Below, piece after piece: positions 26,813-37,049 of a stretch of DNA of 48,126 nt; within the stretch, counting starts at the first letter, position 1, and the number at the start of each line of letters is the position of its first letter. The position numbers were made by a program, and so were the translations under genes. Source of the stretch: Candidatus Krumholzibacteriota bacterium. GTDB taxonomy: Bacteria; Krumholzibacteriota; Krumholzibacteriia; JAJRXK01. Location of the stretch: NCBI GenBank assembly GCA_024276305.1, contig JAJRXK010000014.1:1-48126 (forward strand), written 5' to 3'. The notes beneath the pieces were generated by a model. It did not search any database. It was not told the DNA's origin and saw only the letters and a list, made by a program, of their open reading frames with translations.

Positions 26813-27301
26813 TCAATGGAGTACCCGGCGCGCGCGCCTTTCGTCGGTGACTCCGCGGTGCAGGGTCTCGAGAAAACGCTCCGGGTCGAAGACTACTGGT
26901 AGTCGTCTCACGACCTGCCCCTCTCCGTCAAGTACGAGGAGAGCAGGGAATCCGCGGACTCCGTAGCGCTTGCGAAATCGCTTTCCCTCTTCGCTCTCGT
27001 ACTCGACTCGAGCAAAGACATAACTCTCGGAGATCGCATCCCGCACTCGCGGATCGGAGAGGACGTGCTGGTGCAATCGTCGACAGGTGGAACACCAGAT
27101 CGCCGACAAGTCGGCCAACACCAATCGATTCTCGTCACGAGCAGCCAGAATCGCATCGGGTAGCGAATGCTCCTCCAGTCCCATCGACGCCACCGCACGC
27201 CGCCCCATCCAGGACTGCACCTCCACATTCCCGAAGTAGATGGCGACGCCCACGACGACCCAGATCGCCACGCGTCTCGAGATCGAAAACTTTGATCGCA
27301 T
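26813..27301 (-). CDS. Membrane-anchored thioredoxin-fold protein
   Basis: A 162-residue protein with an N-terminal signal anchor (residues ~8-27: RRVAIWVVVGVAIYFG) and a thioredoxin fold facing the periplasm. The active site is AIWCSTCRRLHQHVL, a CXXC motif of the DsbD-gamma/thioredoxin_7 kind, with a cis-proline region GVRGFPALLVLDGEG. It likely reduces or relays disulfides, perhaps for cytochrome c maturation or for the nearby DUF3179 protein; both targets are inferred. ATG 27301 follows GGAGGAG. The frame extends to 27349 without a better site. It is the first gene of a minus-strand redox group and is divergent from the BrkB gene. Confidence 0.78.
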   Translation of the reverse strand: MRSKFSISRRVAIWVVVGVAIYFGNVEVQSWMGRRAVASMGLEEHSLPDAILAARDENRLVLADLSAIWCSTCRRLHQHVLSDPRVRDAISESYVFARVEYESEEGKRFRKRYGVRGFPALLVLDGEGQVVRRLPVVFDPERFLETLHRGVTDERRARRVLH

Positions 27302-27450
27302 GATGGAGTCGCTCCTCCCGACCCGAGCCTGCCCCCTGCAGACCGACATTCTGGACTACGCGAACCACGAATCCAGCGTGACCACCGGGCCGTGGACAGC
27401 AGTCCCCATCCGTGTTTGACTTCCGGCGACCCCACAGGAGGATCCCCGCC

Positions 27451-28827
27451 TTGACCCCCTTCATCCCGCGACTCCGAGAGTTCTTCGAAGCAGATCTCTG
27501 GCGCAGCGATCTCGACGCCCTGGGTTGGCCCCTGTCTCCAACCTATCGGGTGCTGCGGGTGATGCAACTCGCGGTGAGCGGGGTGCTCGCCAACCGCACC
27601 ACATTCACTGCCTCGGCCTTGACCTACACCACCGTCCTGTCGCTGGTGCCCCTGTTGGCCTTCGCCTTTTCCGTGGCGAAGGGAATCGGGGCCTTCGACC
27701 GCCTACGCACCGAAGTGATTCTGCCCTTCGTGGCCGCCAACCTCGGAGGCAACACCGCAGACCTGCCCCCCGCGGTCGAAACCCTGCGCAACACCATCAA
27801 CAGCATTCTGGACCTCGTGAGCCACACCGATGTCTCGAGCCTGGGACTGGTCGGTTTCTCCATCCTCGCCTTCGCGGTGATTCGCGTCCTGAGCAATGTG
27901 GAGGACGCCTTGAACCGGATATGGGGGGTGCGTCGGGCCCGCAGTCCGGTTCGACGAATCTCGGACTATCTCAGTCTCGCCGTGGTCACTCCCATCCTCC
28001 TTCTCATCGCGGTGAGCGTGACCACCGCGGCTCAGAACAGCACCTGGGTCGAATTCCTGCGAGCCCGACCCGCAGGGAGCGCGATGGTCGACGGATTCTT
28101 CGGGCTCACGCCCTTCCTGTCGGTCTGGATCGGCCTCACCCTGCTCTACCTTCTCCTCCCCAATACCCGCGTGAGCGTGCGTTCGGCCCTGATCGGGGGA
28201 TTGGTCGGAGGCACCCTCTGGCAACTGGCCCAAATCGGGCACGTTCGCTTTCAAGCGGGCATGGCCAGCTACAACGCGATCTATTCGAGCTTTGCGGCCT
28301 TCCCCATCTTTTTGGTGTGGATCTATGTATCCTGGGTGACGGTGATGCTCGGCGGAGAGGTGGCCCACGCGCACCAGATCGTCGGACTCCATCGTCGAGT
28401 GGTCCTCTTCCACCCCCATACTCATCGACAGCGGGAGGGTCTCGCCCTGCGGGCCATGTTGCGTATTGGAGCGCGATTCCAAGCGGGTGACGGCGCATGG
28501 GTGGTCGAGGATCTGGCCGACTCCCTCGGAGTTGCTCCGATCTCCCTCTACGAGATCCTCGATCAGCTCTCCGATGCCGGGCTCGTGGCCCTGGGCCGGG
28601 AGGGACGAGCCCATACCGTACTCCTGGCGAGGACCCCGGATTCGGTGAAGGTCAGTGACATCCTGACCGCGCTGCGGTCTGCGGGAGCGGATCTCCAAGG
28701 GGCGGGGGCGCGGGTCAGAGAGATTCTCGAGGGCATCGACCGGGCGATCTACGAGAGCCCCGCCGACCTCCCTCTGTCGCAGATTCTCGATCACCCTTCG
28801 AGGTCCACAGATTCTCCATCGCGCTGA
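27451..28827 (+). CDS. YihY/BrkB-family inner-membrane protein with C-terminal winged-helix-like domain
   Basis: A 458-residue protein. Residues ~35-310 form the six-helix YihY domain (ALTYTTVLSLVPLLAFAFSVAKG, SPVRRISDYLSLAV, SFAAFPIFLVWIYVSW), once misnamed ribonuclease BN. Residues ~330-450 are a soluble, helical tail resembling winged-helix DNA-binding folds (VEDLADSLGVAPISLYEIL, LSDAGLVALGREGRAH). The transported substrate, if any, is unknown. The start is TTG 27451, nine bases after AGGAGG; a GTG at 27412 lacks a ribosome site. The 3' end overlaps the convergent response regulator by 37 bases. Confidence 0.8.
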   Translation: MTPFIPRLREFFEADLWRSDLDALGWPLSPTYRVLRVMQLAVSGVLANRTTFTASALTYTTVLSLVPLLAFAFSVAKGIGAFDRLRTEVILPFVAANLGGNTADLPPAVETLRNTINSILDLVSHTDVSSLGLVGFSILAFAVIRVLSNVEDALNRIWGVRRARSPVRRISDYLSLAVVTPILLLIAVSVTTAAQNSTWVEFLRARPAGSAMVDGFFGLTPFLSVWIGLTLLYLLLPNTRVSVRSALIGGLVGGTLWQLAQIGHVRFQAGMASYNAIYSSFAAFPIFLVWIYVSWVTVMLGGEVAHAHQIVGLHRRVVLFHPHTHRQREGLALRAMLRIGARFQAGDGAWVVEDLADSLGVAPISLYEILDQLSDAGLVALGREGRAHTVLLARTPDSVKVSDILTALRSAGADLQGAGARVREILEGIDRAIYESPADLPLSQILDHPSRSTDSPSR

Positions 28828-29567
28828 GCTTCGATCCACTGCAGGAGCTGTTGTTGGTCGAAGGGTTTGGGATGAACTTCGTCGAATCCACTGGCGAGCA
28901 GTTCCCGCTTCGCCTCTTCGCTGTCGTGCCCGGTGAGGGCAAGGATGGGCGCCCGAGAACCTTCGGCACGCAGCTTGGCCACGGCTTCAGGACCCGTCAT
29001 GACGGGCATCTCCACATCGAAGATCATCGCCTCGAAGGTACCCCCACGCGCCTCGTCCAACGCCTCCTGGCCGTTCTCGGTGGCCACGACCTCGTAACCC
29101 GCCAAGTTGAGAACCCGAGAGAGCAACAACCGATTCATGTTGGTGTCCTCCGCCACCAACACGCGGTGGTTTCCCGCGGATCCGGATCCCGCCGAGCCCA
29201 CTCCGAGTTCCTCGAGACAGCGCTGAAGGTTCTGAAGCAAGTACTCGTTGCGAAGGAGCAGCGCATCCGGATGCTCGCGCGCGAAGGCCGAGCGGCATTG
29301 CAAATCCGAAGTCAATACGATCACCGGTATCGACCGCCACCGAGCATCCGCTCGCAGTGCTTCGAGCAAGGAGGTCGCCCGAAAGGATCCCAACTGGAAC
29401 GACGCCACAATGAGCTTGGGCCGATGGGACTCCAACTCGGCGAATGCCGCGCCGAGACTGGGCACCTGGCGGCATCCCAGTCCGAGCTCTTCGAGCTGAG
29501 CTTCGAGCATCCGGGTGCTCGCCTGGGTCGGATCGACGAGTAGAGCGGAGAATGGAGTCGAGCTCAT
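28791..29567 (-). CDS. Double-receiver response regulator without output domain
   Basis: A 258-residue cytoplasmic protein with two receiver domains. Domain 1 (residues ~5-120) opens ALLVDPTQAS but has VASFQLGS where the phospho-acceptor Asp should be, so it looks degenerate. Domain 2 (~135-250) is canonical: VLVAEDTNMNR, MIFDVEMPVMTG with the Asp, LALTGHD and HPKPFD with the Lys. No DNA-binding or enzymatic output is present. The start ATG overlaps the phenylalanine hydroxylase stop by four bases (ATGA), indicating coupled expression. No histidine kinase lies nearby. Confidence 0.8.
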   Translation of the reverse strand: MSSTPFSALLVDPTQASTRMLEAQLEELGLGCRQVPSLGAAFAELESHRPKLIVASFQLGSFRATSLLEALRADARWRSIPVIVLTSDLQCRSAFAREHPDALLLRNEYLLQNLQRCLEELGVGSAGSGSAGNHRVLVAEDTNMNRLLLSRVLNLAGYEVVATENGQEALDEARGGTFEAMIFDVEMPVMTGPEAVAKLRAEGSRAPILALTGHDSEEAKRELLASGFDEVHPKPFDQQQLLQWIEAQRDGESVDLEG

Positions 29568-31300
29568 GCCACTCCCAAATACCTCAAGCCGGTAGTGATG
29601 GGGAGACTCGCCGGATCGGCTTTCTCGATGGCCAACAATTCGTCTTTGAATCTCTCCGCCAACTTCGATCCCGTCCCTCGCTTGCGCAGGCATTCCAGAA
29701 GATTCCAACGCAGCAGCCATTCTTCGGGGTGCTCCTCCAAGGCCGAGGCCAGAGCCTCGAATTCTGCAACGAGATCCATCTCCTCCGGACGCTCCCATAC
29801 CCGCAGCGCGTCTCGGTAGAGGCCCAGGACCTCCGCCTCCTCGGCCGCGGTACCGGCATCCTTCGAACGCGGCACCCGGTGGTCCGGAAAGTCCGAGGGC
29901 GGCCAGTAGACGGGATCCGCCGCTCCAGCGAAACAAGCGGCGACCTCCTCCCCCACTGCCAAATCGAAGTCGCCCCAATCGGGATCGAAGAGAAGACGGT
30001 CTCCCCACCGCACCGTGCATCCGGTGAGAGTGACCACTCGGAGCCAACCATCGTCATTCCGAGAGTGGCCAATGACCTCTCCTTCGACCACCACTCCCGA
30101 TCGATAGACGAGGCGCAACCGACGGCTCTCGGAGGTGAGATCGAGGTCCTCCGGCCGGAGTCGAGAGAGGATGCCACCATTCTCCAGAGGTCCCACCGGC
30201 ATCCCAAAGCCTTCCGGATGGCGTTCCCTTCCCTGACCCTCGAGCGTGCGTCCATGCAGAGCGATCGCACACGGTCCCGAGAAGCGGAGGTAGGCGACGT
30301 CCTCTCCGTCCCCGAGAACCTCTTCGAGGATGCCCGTCACCTGCGTCCCGTTCGCGAACGCGACGGTCCCGACTTCTCGAGACCGAAGCATGATCTCCAG
30401 CGCCTCTCGTCCTCCTCGCCGTTGAGCGAGACCCTCCGCGAATTCCTCGAGGACCGCGTCGAGGTGGTCGAAGTCCTCGGCCACGAAGAGCTGGGGCTGC
30501 GGGCGTGTGATGTCATAGCTCTGCTCCGTGCACCCGATCGAGAGCGGAATCTTCTCCACTCGACGGTCATCGACGCAGGAATGCGACTCTCCCAGCGAGG
30601 AGAGGAGCCCCGCTCCGTAGATGCGATAGTCGGTCACCCTTCCCACGAGCCCGTATTCCACGGTCCACCAGTGGAGCCGCGTGAGCTTGGCCGCCTCCGA
30701 AGTGTGCCTCACCGCGGTGACGGCCGCGTCCAAGGCGCGCTGCGCGGCCGCAATGAGCTGGGGACTCGAGTCACGATCCTCCTTGATGTCGGAGAGAGCC
30801 CGCACCGCATCGTAGACCGCCCGATCCTCCGTCGATGCGAAGGTGCGCCGGCCAATGTCTCCGAATTTCTGGAGAAAGGCTCGGTACTTGGGATCCGGCA
30901 CGATGGGAGCATGTCCTGCGGATTCGTGAATGATGTCGGGGGCCGGAGTGTAGGCGATGTGACGACGACGACGTATGGCCGCCGCGATGGTCATGATCCC
31001 CAGGGCTTGGAATTCCTGGAACGCACGCGGTGGAATGAAGCCATCGACCGCCACCGCTCCCCAGCCGAAGTCCGACAATCCCGCGTCCATTTCCTTGATG
31101 CGCGGGATGCGCTCCACCGAAATCCCGGTCTGAGCCAGTCCGGCCACATAGGCCGGGTGAGCCAGACCTTTGAGGTGGTCGTAGGTTTGGAGGAGGACGA
31201 AACGCCACACCGCCTGATCGACTTCGTCGTAGGCGGAGTAATCCTGATCGACAACATAGCGACGCAGATGGGCGGGGATTCGATCGCGCGTTGAGGTCAT
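29564..31300 (-). CDS. phhA: Aromatic amino acid hydroxylase (phenylalanine 4-monooxygenase-like), long form
   Basis: A 578-residue protein. Residues ~20-250 hold the pterin-dependent catalytic core: PDIIHESAGHAPIV supplies the two iron His ligands and WWTVEYGL the Glu ligand. Residues ~290-578 form an extra C-terminal region of unknown function with beta-type stretches and helical repeats near the end, as in the long hydroxylases of several non-proteobacterial phyla. It would convert Phe to Tyr using a pterin and oxygen. It is coupled to a response regulator downstream and lies 82 bases below the CTP-transferase-like gene. No pterin recycling genes are seen. Confidence 0.82.
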   Translation of the reverse strand: MTSTRDRIPAHLRRYVVDQDYSAYDEVDQAVWRFVLLQTYDHLKGLAHPAYVAGLAQTGISVERIPRIKEMDAGLSDFGWGAVAVDGFIPPRAFQEFQALGIMTIAAAIRRRRHIAYTPAPDIIHESAGHAPIVPDPKYRAFLQKFGDIGRRTFASTEDRAVYDAVRALSDIKEDRDSSPQLIAAAQRALDAAVTAVRHTSEAAKLTRLHWWTVEYGLVGRVTDYRIYGAGLLSSLGESHSCVDDRRVEKIPLSIGCTEQSYDITRPQPQLFVAEDFDHLDAVLEEFAEGLAQRRGGREALEIMLRSREVGTVAFANGTQVTGILEEVLGDGEDVAYLRFSGPCAIALHGRTLEGQGRERHPEGFGMPVGPLENGGILSRLRPEDLDLTSESRRLRLVYRSGVVVEGEVIGHSRNDDGWLRVVTLTGCTVRWGDRLLFDPDWGDFDLAVGEEVAACFAGAADPVYWPPSDFPDHRVPRSKDAGTAAEEAEVLGLYRDALRVWERPEEMDLVAEFEALASALEEHPEEWLLRWNLLECLRKRGTGSKLAERFKDELLAIEKADPASLPITTGLRYLGVA

Positions 31301-31382
31301 TCACGACTCCCGGGCAAGAACGGCGATGGCACCAAGGACTCCCTGAATCTAGGCCAGTGACCGGGCTCTGCCAATCGGAGCT

Positions 31383-31964
31383 TCAGAGTCGGGCCAGAGA
31401 CATGGCCAAAGCGCTCGACAGGGGGACACGAAGGTTGTCGTCGAGAGGAATGGGCAGGAATTCCACCACCGTCGCGGTCAGCGCCCCCACCAGAAGCATT
31501 CGCGGATCGTCAATCCACCATCCCGCAGCCGCCAAACAGCTGAGGAAACAGGCGATGCTCCCCTCGAGGCTCTTGCCTCTCCAGCGCCAGCGCCCCCATC
31601 GACGCCCCACCAGCGCTGCTGCGGCATCGCCCACCACGACGAAGAGAAGAGCGGCAACCGCAATGTCCGGAGAGAACAGGGCCAGAGACAGGGTCGAAGC
31701 GACGAGAAACCAGGTCACGCCCAGCAGTCCGCGCCGCTCGTGGACGCGCGCGAAGCGACCCAGTAGGTGATCGAAGTGCCGTTGGAAAGTCGCATTGCGC
31801 AGCCGCAGGGCGTCGAGGACCAAGGCCACCGCGGTGCCTGAGTAGATGACCCCGGGCCACCGCGAAGGCAGAACGACGACTCCCAAGGGGACCACGATCA
31901 TGGCCAAATGCAATGACTTGCGACGAAGCTCCTGCCCTACGCCGAAGTCCGATTCAGTCGCCAT
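31383..31964 (-). CDS. CTP-transferase/dolichol kinase-like membrane enzyme
   Basis: A 193-residue integral membrane protein with about six hydrophobic segments. The core LFVVVGDAAAALVGRRWGRWRWRGKSLEGS matches the GD-x-A-A-x-x-G-R-x-G...K-S-x-E-G motif of dolichol kinase and phosphatidate cytidylyltransferase relatives, which use CTP to activate a lipid alcohol or phosphatidate. The exact lipid is unknown. ATG 31964 lies inside the end of meaB (11-base overlap); a TTG at 31985 is an alternative. The link to MeaB appears positional only. Confidence 0.7.
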   Translation of the reverse strand: MATESDFGVGQELRRKSLHLAMIVVPLGVVVLPSRWPGVIYSGTAVALVLDALRLRNATFQRHFDHLLGRFARVHERRGLLGVTWFLVASTLSLALFSPDIAVAALLFVVVGDAAAALVGRRWGRWRWRGKSLEGSIACFLSCLAAAGWWIDDPRMLLVGALTATVVEFLPIPLDDNLRVPLSSALAMSLARL

Positions 31965-33033
31965 TGCGATGCGCGGCAAAAGCATCGAGGAGCTTGCGAA
32001 CCGCCGCGTAGGGAGAGCGGCGTCCGCTTCGGACTTCCTCCTCGAGACGGTTCATTTCAGCCGCGGCCGAAGCATCCTCACGGAACATCAGAAGCAGACC
32101 CTCCTCCAGAAGAGCGTGCATCCACTGCAAGGACTGCTCGCGGCGACGACGCTCGAGTTCCCCGCTCCGGTGCCGCTGCTCGTGGAGATCGTCGAGAGTG
32201 GCCCACAGCTCGTGGACGCCGCGATTCTCGAGGGCGCTGCAGGTGAGCACCGGCACTTCGCCCTCCCCGCCGCGCACGATGTGCATGGCCGTCGAGATCT
32301 CTCGAGCGGCAATCTCGGCCCTCTCGCGATTCTCTCCGTCGGCCTTGTTCACCGCGATCACATCGACGAGTTCGAGGAGCCCGCGCTTGATACCCTGCAG
32401 CTCGTCCCCCGCTCCGGCCAACACCAAGGCCAGAAAGACGTCGGTCATCCCTGCCACCACCGTCTCCGACTGACCGACCCCCACCGTCTCCACCAGAATC
32501 ACATCGTAGCCGGCCGCTTCGCAGAGAAGCATGGTTTCGCGCGTCTTCTGCGCCACGCCGCCCAGCCTTCCCGCGCTCGGAGATGGTCGGATGAAGGCGC
32601 TCTCCGAGACGGCCAATCTCGTCATGCGAGTCTTGTCTCCGAGGATGCTGCCACCGCTCACGCCACTCGAAGGATCCACGGCCAGAACTGCAACCCGTCG
32701 TCCCCTCTGGACGAGGTCGCAACCCAGAGTCTCGATGAAGGAACTCTTCCCCGATCCGGGAACTCCGGTGATCCCCACGCGCACGGACTTCCCGGTCCGC
32801 GGCAGAAGAGTCTCGATCAGCTCTTGGGCCAGGGCCTGATGGTCGCCGCGATGCGATTCCACGAGAGTGATCGCGCGACCCAGAATCGCACGGTCCCCGG
32901 AGACGATCCCCTCGAGGTATTGGTCGAGACGAAGCGCCCGCCGGGCAGTCGAAGATCTCGCCGCAGCGTTTTCGACCGGCGAATCAGAGGGCGGATCCAC
33001 GCGCAGCGTGGGCTTCGGTTTGCGCGAATCCAT
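31954..33033 (-). CDS. meaB: Methylmalonyl-CoA mutase-associated GTPase MeaB
   Basis: A 359-residue G3E-family P-loop GTPase that guards cofactor B12 loading and protects methylmalonyl-CoA mutase. Visible motifs are Walker A GVPGSGKSSFIE near residue 95, AVDPSS, the ETVGVGQSE switch, and NKADG for guanine recognition. The C-terminal part forms the dimerisation arm. It starts 17 bases after mutB, on the same strand, so mutA-mutB-meaB form one unit. Length and motif order are normal. Confidence 0.93.
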   Translation of the reverse strand: MDSRKPKPTLRVDPPSDSPVENAAARSSTARRALRLDQYLEGIVSGDRAILGRAITLVESHRGDHQALAQELIETLLPRTGKSVRVGITGVPGSGKSSFIETLGCDLVQRGRRVAVLAVDPSSGVSGGSILGDKTRMTRLAVSESAFIRPSPSAGRLGGVAQKTRETMLLCEAAGYDVILVETVGVGQSETVVAGMTDVFLALVLAGAGDELQGIKRGLLELVDVIAVNKADGENRERAEIAAREISTAMHIVRGGEGEVPVLTCSALENRGVHELWATLDDLHEQRHRSGELERRRREQSLQWMHALLEEGLLLMFREDASAAAEMNRLEEEVRSGRRSPYAAVRKLLDAFAAHRNGD

Positions 33034-33050
33034 GGCCTGCCTCGCCCGGT

Positions 33051-35210
33051 TCAGGAAGGAGTGTCGAAGCCCAGCTGCCGCGAGAGTTCCTCGATCAAGC
33101 TCTGCGCGGCTTCGGCGACATTGGTGCCGGGACCGAAGATCGCGGTGGCCCCAGCTTCGTAGAGGGCATCGTAATCCTGGGGCGGAACCACTCCCCCCAC
33201 CACGATCATGATGTCCTCCCGGCCCAAGCTCTGCAAGGCATCCCTCAACGCGGGCACCAAGGTGAGATGTCCCGCGGCCAGTGAGCTCACCGCCACCACA
33301 TGGACGTCATTCTCGACGGCCTGACGCGCGCTCTCTTCGGGAGTCTGAAAGAGAGGTCCGATGTCGACGTCGAATCCGAAGTCGGCGAATGCGGTGGCCA
33401 CGACCTTCTGACCCCGGTCGTGCCCATCCTGTCCCATCTTCGCGATCAACAGTCGAGGACGACGCCCCTCGTGCTTCTCGAATCGCTGGACGGCCGTTCG
33501 AAGACGGGCCAGTTGCTCCTCGCTGCGCTCCTGCATGGTGCTGCGATACACCCCCTCGATGCTCCGCGTAGTGGCCTGGTGCCGGCCCCAGACCCGTTCG
33601 AGCGCGGCACTCATCTCTCCCACCGTGGCCTTGGCTCGTGCGGCGGTCACCGCCACCTCTACCAAGTTCTCCTTCCCACTCTCCGCGCAAGCGGTCATCG
33701 CGTCGAGAGCCGATTGCACCTGGGCCTCGTCTCGATCGGATCGAAGACGACGAAGCTTCTCGAGTTGAGCTTCCCGCACCGCACCATTGTCGACCTTCAA
33801 CACTTCCACCGGAGGGTCGTCGGAGTGGGTGAAGCAATTCACTCCGAACACCTTCTGCAGACCGGAGTCGATGCGCGCTTGAGTGCGTGCCGCCGACTCT
33901 TCGATCCGAAGCTTCGGAATTCCCTTCTCGATCGCCCGAGCCATTCCGCCGAGATCCTCGATCTCGCGGAGATGGGACCGAGCCCGCCCCGCGAGTTCGC
34001 GGGTGAGATACTCCACGTAGTAACTGCCCCCCCAGGGATCGACGGTGGCACAGCTATCGCTCTCCTGCTGCAGGAAGATCTGGGTATTGCGAGCGATCCG
34101 AGCCGAGAACTCCGTTGGCAGAGCCAAGGCCTCGTCGAAGCTATTGGTGTGCAGGCTCTGCGTGTGTCCCTGAGTGGCGGCCATCGCCTCGATGCAGGTG
34201 CGCACCACATTGTTGTAGACATCCTGCGCGGTCAGCGACCAGCCGCTGGTCTGACAGTGAGTCCGAAGCGACATACTCTTGGGATTCTGGGGCTCGAAGT
34301 CTCGGACCAGAGAGGACCACAACAGCCGCGCCGCGCGCAGCTTCGCCACCTCCATGAAGAAATCCATGCCGATGGCCCAGAAGAAACTCAGCCGTGGCGC
34401 GAAGGAGTCGATGTCCAGGCCCGCGGCGCGACCGGTGCGCAGATATTCGAGTCCGTCCGCAAGGGTGTAGCCCAACTCCAGATCCGCCGAGGCACCAGCT
34501 TCCTGCATGTGATAGCCCGAGATGCTGATCGAGTTGAAGCGGGGCATCTTCTCGCTGGTATAGCGAAAGATGTCCGCGATGATCCGCATGCTCGGCTGCG
34601 GCGGATAGATGTAGGTGTTGCGGACCATGAACTCTTTGAGAATATCGTTCTGGATGGTTCCCGAAAGCCGTTCGGAGGACACCCCCTGTTCCTCGGCCGC
34701 GACGATGAACAGAGCCATCACCGGGAGAACCGCACCGTTCATGGTCATGGACACGGACATGCGATCGAGGGGGATCCCCTCGAAGAGCTGGCGCATGTCA
34801 TAGATCGAGTCGATGGCCACCCCGGCCATTCCGACATCTCCGACCACGCGCGGGTGATCCGAATCGTAGCCCCGGTGGGTGGCCAGATCGAAGGCAATCG
34901 ACAGGCCGCGCTGCCCCGCCGCAAGGTTACGGCGATAGAAGGCATTGCTCTCTTCGGCGGTCGAGAATCCGGCGTATTGCCGGATGGTCCACGGCCGTTG
35001 GGTGTACATGGTGGGATAGGGACCGCGGACGAAGGGGGGCATCCCTGGCCACCCCGGAGGAGAGGGCCACTCATCGAGGTCGGCGGGACCGTAGAGGTCG
35101 GCCACTTCGATTCCCTCGGCCGTCGCGGTGGTGGTGGCCGCCCGCTCCGAAGAGAGCGGGCGCGGCAGATCCTCCCAAGCCCGGTCGCGAAAGTCCGGAA
35201 TCCGGCTCAT
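33051..35210 (-). CDS. mutB: Methylmalonyl-CoA mutase large (catalytic) subunit
   Basis: A 719-residue adenosylcobalamin enzyme interconverting methylmalonyl-CoA and succinyl-CoA. Residues ~60-550 are the substrate barrel ([59 protein letters not shown]). Residues ~590-715 are the B12-binding domain, with [12 protein letters not shown] giving the D-x-H-x-x-G lower-ligand motif, then [11 protein letters not shown]. It overlaps the mutA stop by four bases. It probably serves propionate or odd-chain carbon entry into the TCA cycle. The protein is full length. Confidence 0.95.
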   Translation of the reverse strand: MSRIPDFRDRAWEDLPRPLSSERAATTTATAEGIEVADLYGPADLDEWPSPPGWPGMPPFVRGPYPTMYTQRPWTIRQYAGFSTAEESNAFYRRNLAAGQRGLSIAFDLATHRGYDSDHPRVVGDVGMAGVAIDSIYDMRQLFEGIPLDRMSVSMTMNGAVLPVMALFIVAAEEQGVSSERLSGTIQNDILKEFMVRNTYIYPPQPSMRIIADIFRYTSEKMPRFNSISISGYHMQEAGASADLELGYTLADGLEYLRTGRAAGLDIDSFAPRLSFFWAIGMDFFMEVAKLRAARLLWSSLVRDFEPQNPKSMSLRTHCQTSGWSLTAQDVYNNVVRTCIEAMAATQGHTQSLHTNSFDEALALPTEFSARIARNTQIFLQQESDSCATVDPWGGSYYVEYLTRELAGRARSHLREIEDLGGMARAIEKGIPKLRIEESAARTQARIDSGLQKVFGVNCFTHSDDPPVEVLKVDNGAVREAQLEKLRRLRSDRDEAQVQSALDAMTACAESGKENLVEVAVTAARAKATVGEMSAALERVWGRHQATTRSIEGVYRSTMQERSEEQLARLRTAVQRFEKHEGRRPRLLIAKMGQDGHDRGQKVVATAFADFGFDVDIGPLFQTPEESARQAVENDVHVVAVSSLAAGHLTLVPALRDALQSLGREDIMIVVGGVVPPQDYDALYEAGATAIFGPGTNVAEAAQSLIEELSRQLGFDTPS

Positions 35211-36952
35211 TCTCCACCTCCCATCTCCATCAACAACCCCTCGAGCCAGTCCACCACATCGATGCCCACGTGGATCCAGGAGCGCACCCCGCGCTCCCGC
35301 CAGAGCACTTCATCGGCCGGAGGCCGGCCGGCCACGTGAACATCCTGCGAGCCCAGAGCGGCCACTGCGGCCAAGCCCTCCCTCTCGAGTCTTGCATCAC
35401 TGGTGCAGAAGACCACCGGTCCCTCCGGCAGAGCTTCGATCCGACTGACCTCCAGAGCTTCCGGAGAACGATCGGCGCCGATCCCCGCCGCCGCGAGGAG
35501 ATTCTCGGTCCAGATCAGGCGTGCGTTGAATTCGGAGCTGGGGCCCAGAGTGACGATCTTCACCCGGGGCCTCTGCCCTCTCCTACGCCGAAAGTCGAGG
35601 CTGCGCCGACGCAGGGCTTCGAAATCCGAATCGAGATGCCAGGAGCTCTCCTGCGGAATCTGCATCTCTGCGGGGTCGTCGACCAGGGCGAATTCACTCA
35701 CTCCCGTGCGTGCTTCCTTCCGAGTTCGGAGAGCCCGTCGGCGGGATTCGCGGACCGCTACGATGCGCTCGGCGACCCATCCCGATTCGAGAACTCCCGC
35801 GATCGAATCGAGGGATTCGATCTCCCGAAAAATCTCCCAGGCCCGCCGGGCCAGGTCCGCGGTCATTCCCTCGAGAGCATAGGAACCGCCGGCGGGATCT
35901 TTTACCCGGCCCAAATGGGACTCGTCTCTCAGAATCAGCGCGGTGTTGCGGGCCAGACGGGCCGCATGAGGACTCTTCTCTTCCAAACGCAGGTCGTAGC
36001 GAGAGACCGAGACCAGATCTGCGCCCCCCAAGGCGCCCGCAAAGGCCGCCGCAGTCCCCCGCAATACATTCACCCAGGGATCGAGGATGCTCAGCGAACG
36101 CTCCGCCTGTCGTGCGAAGACCGCGCACCCGGGCGCCTCGACTCCGCATTCCCGCTGCACCTGCGACCACAGCTGACGCAGGGCCCGCCCCTTGGCGATC
36201 GAGAGAAAGAATCGGGAGTCGACCCGAAGCCGGAACAGAATCCGACGAGCCGCAGTTTCGACTTCGATCCCCCGCTCCTCCATCGCACGGAGGTAGTGGA
36301 GAGCGGTGGCCAGGATCAGGGCCAGGTCCAATGCCTCATCGGCTCCCGCCGCGTGGTGGACGGAGGTGTCGACCGCGAAGGTGCGCAGTCGCGGCGCCGC
36401 CTCGCAACCACGCGCCGCGACCTTCACAGACTCCTCCATCGCAGAATCGAAGCCCTCTCGATCCAACGATCCATGGGCCCACCATCCCGCCGGATCCAGG
36501 CCCAGGCATCCCCCGACATCGGCTCCGCTCAGGTCGAGACGCAGGCTCGCATTCTCCACCTGCGGCGAAGTGGACTCTGCGTCGATCCAGGGATGGGCCT
36601 GCACTAGGACTCGCCATTCTTCGGGCCCGGGTGCATTGGTCTCATCGAGAGACAAGAGATGTCCGTCGACTCCGCCCGCCGCCGCCTCTTCCAGAGACGC
36701 GGCCCAGAGCGTCGGCCCCTCCACTCGGTGCTCCGCGACGACCTTCCACTTCGCCTCTCCGACCGCGGCGCCATCTCGGGCGCTCCCCTTGCGATCGAAG
36801 TAGAGCCCCTCGACGCAGATCCCTTCCCCCAGGGATCGCTGGAGCTTGGCGAGAGGGTCCTCGACCCCCAGAGCGTCGCCCGCGCGACGCAACCACTCCG
36901 ACCGGGTCGCAGGCGGGAAGAGAGATTCGACAGAGGACTCCAGAGCAGACAT
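35207..36952 (-). CDS. mutA: Methylmalonyl-CoA mutase small subunit
   Basis: A 581-residue non-catalytic partner of MutB. It shares the barrel plan ([61 protein letters not shown]) and a degenerate B12-type domain lacking D-x-H-x-x-G, as expected for this subunit. ATG 36952 is chosen because [12 protein letters not shown] resembles the usual N-terminus; the frame runs on to 37090 over napF sequence. It begins 97 bases below napF, the only visible break between the nap genes and the mutase group. Confidence 0.88.
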   Translation of the reverse strand: MSALESSVESLFPPATRSEWLRRAGDALGVEDPLAKLQRSLGEGICVEGLYFDRKGSARDGAAVGEAKWKVVAEHRVEGPTLWAASLEEAAAGGVDGHLLSLDETNAPGPEEWRVLVQAHPWIDAESTSPQVENASLRLDLSGADVGGCLGLDPAGWWAHGSLDREGFDSAMEESVKVAARGCEAAPRLRTFAVDTSVHHAAGADEALDLALILATALHYLRAMEERGIEVETAARRILFRLRVDSRFFLSIAKGRALRQLWSQVQRECGVEAPGCAVFARQAERSLSILDPWVNVLRGTAAAFAGALGGADLVSVSRYDLRLEEKSPHAARLARNTALILRDESHLGRVKDPAGGSYALEGMTADLARRAWEIFREIESLDSIAGVLESGWVAERIVAVRESRRRALRTRKEARTGVSEFALVDDPAEMQIPQESSWHLDSDFEALRRRSLDFRRRRGQRPRVKIVTLGPSSEFNARLIWTENLLAAAGIGADRSPEALEVSRIEALPEGPVVFCTSDARLEREGLAAVAALGSQDVHVAGRPPADEVLWRERGVRSWIHVGIDVVDWLEGLLMEMGGGE

Positions 36953-37049
36953 GTACACCCCACAGGACGGATTCACGACAGCCAATCCACAGCATAGATG
37001 GTCGGCGCGGGGGAAACCACATCGGAGCTGTGCTTCCCCTCGCCCTTCG

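Noticed and set aside
29444-35339. Long plus-strand frames (29444-31294, 33300-35339) over the hydroxylase and mutase genes
   Set aside because: High G+C third positions leave few stops on the opposite strand. The true genes on the minus strand carry catalytic motifs at the right places.
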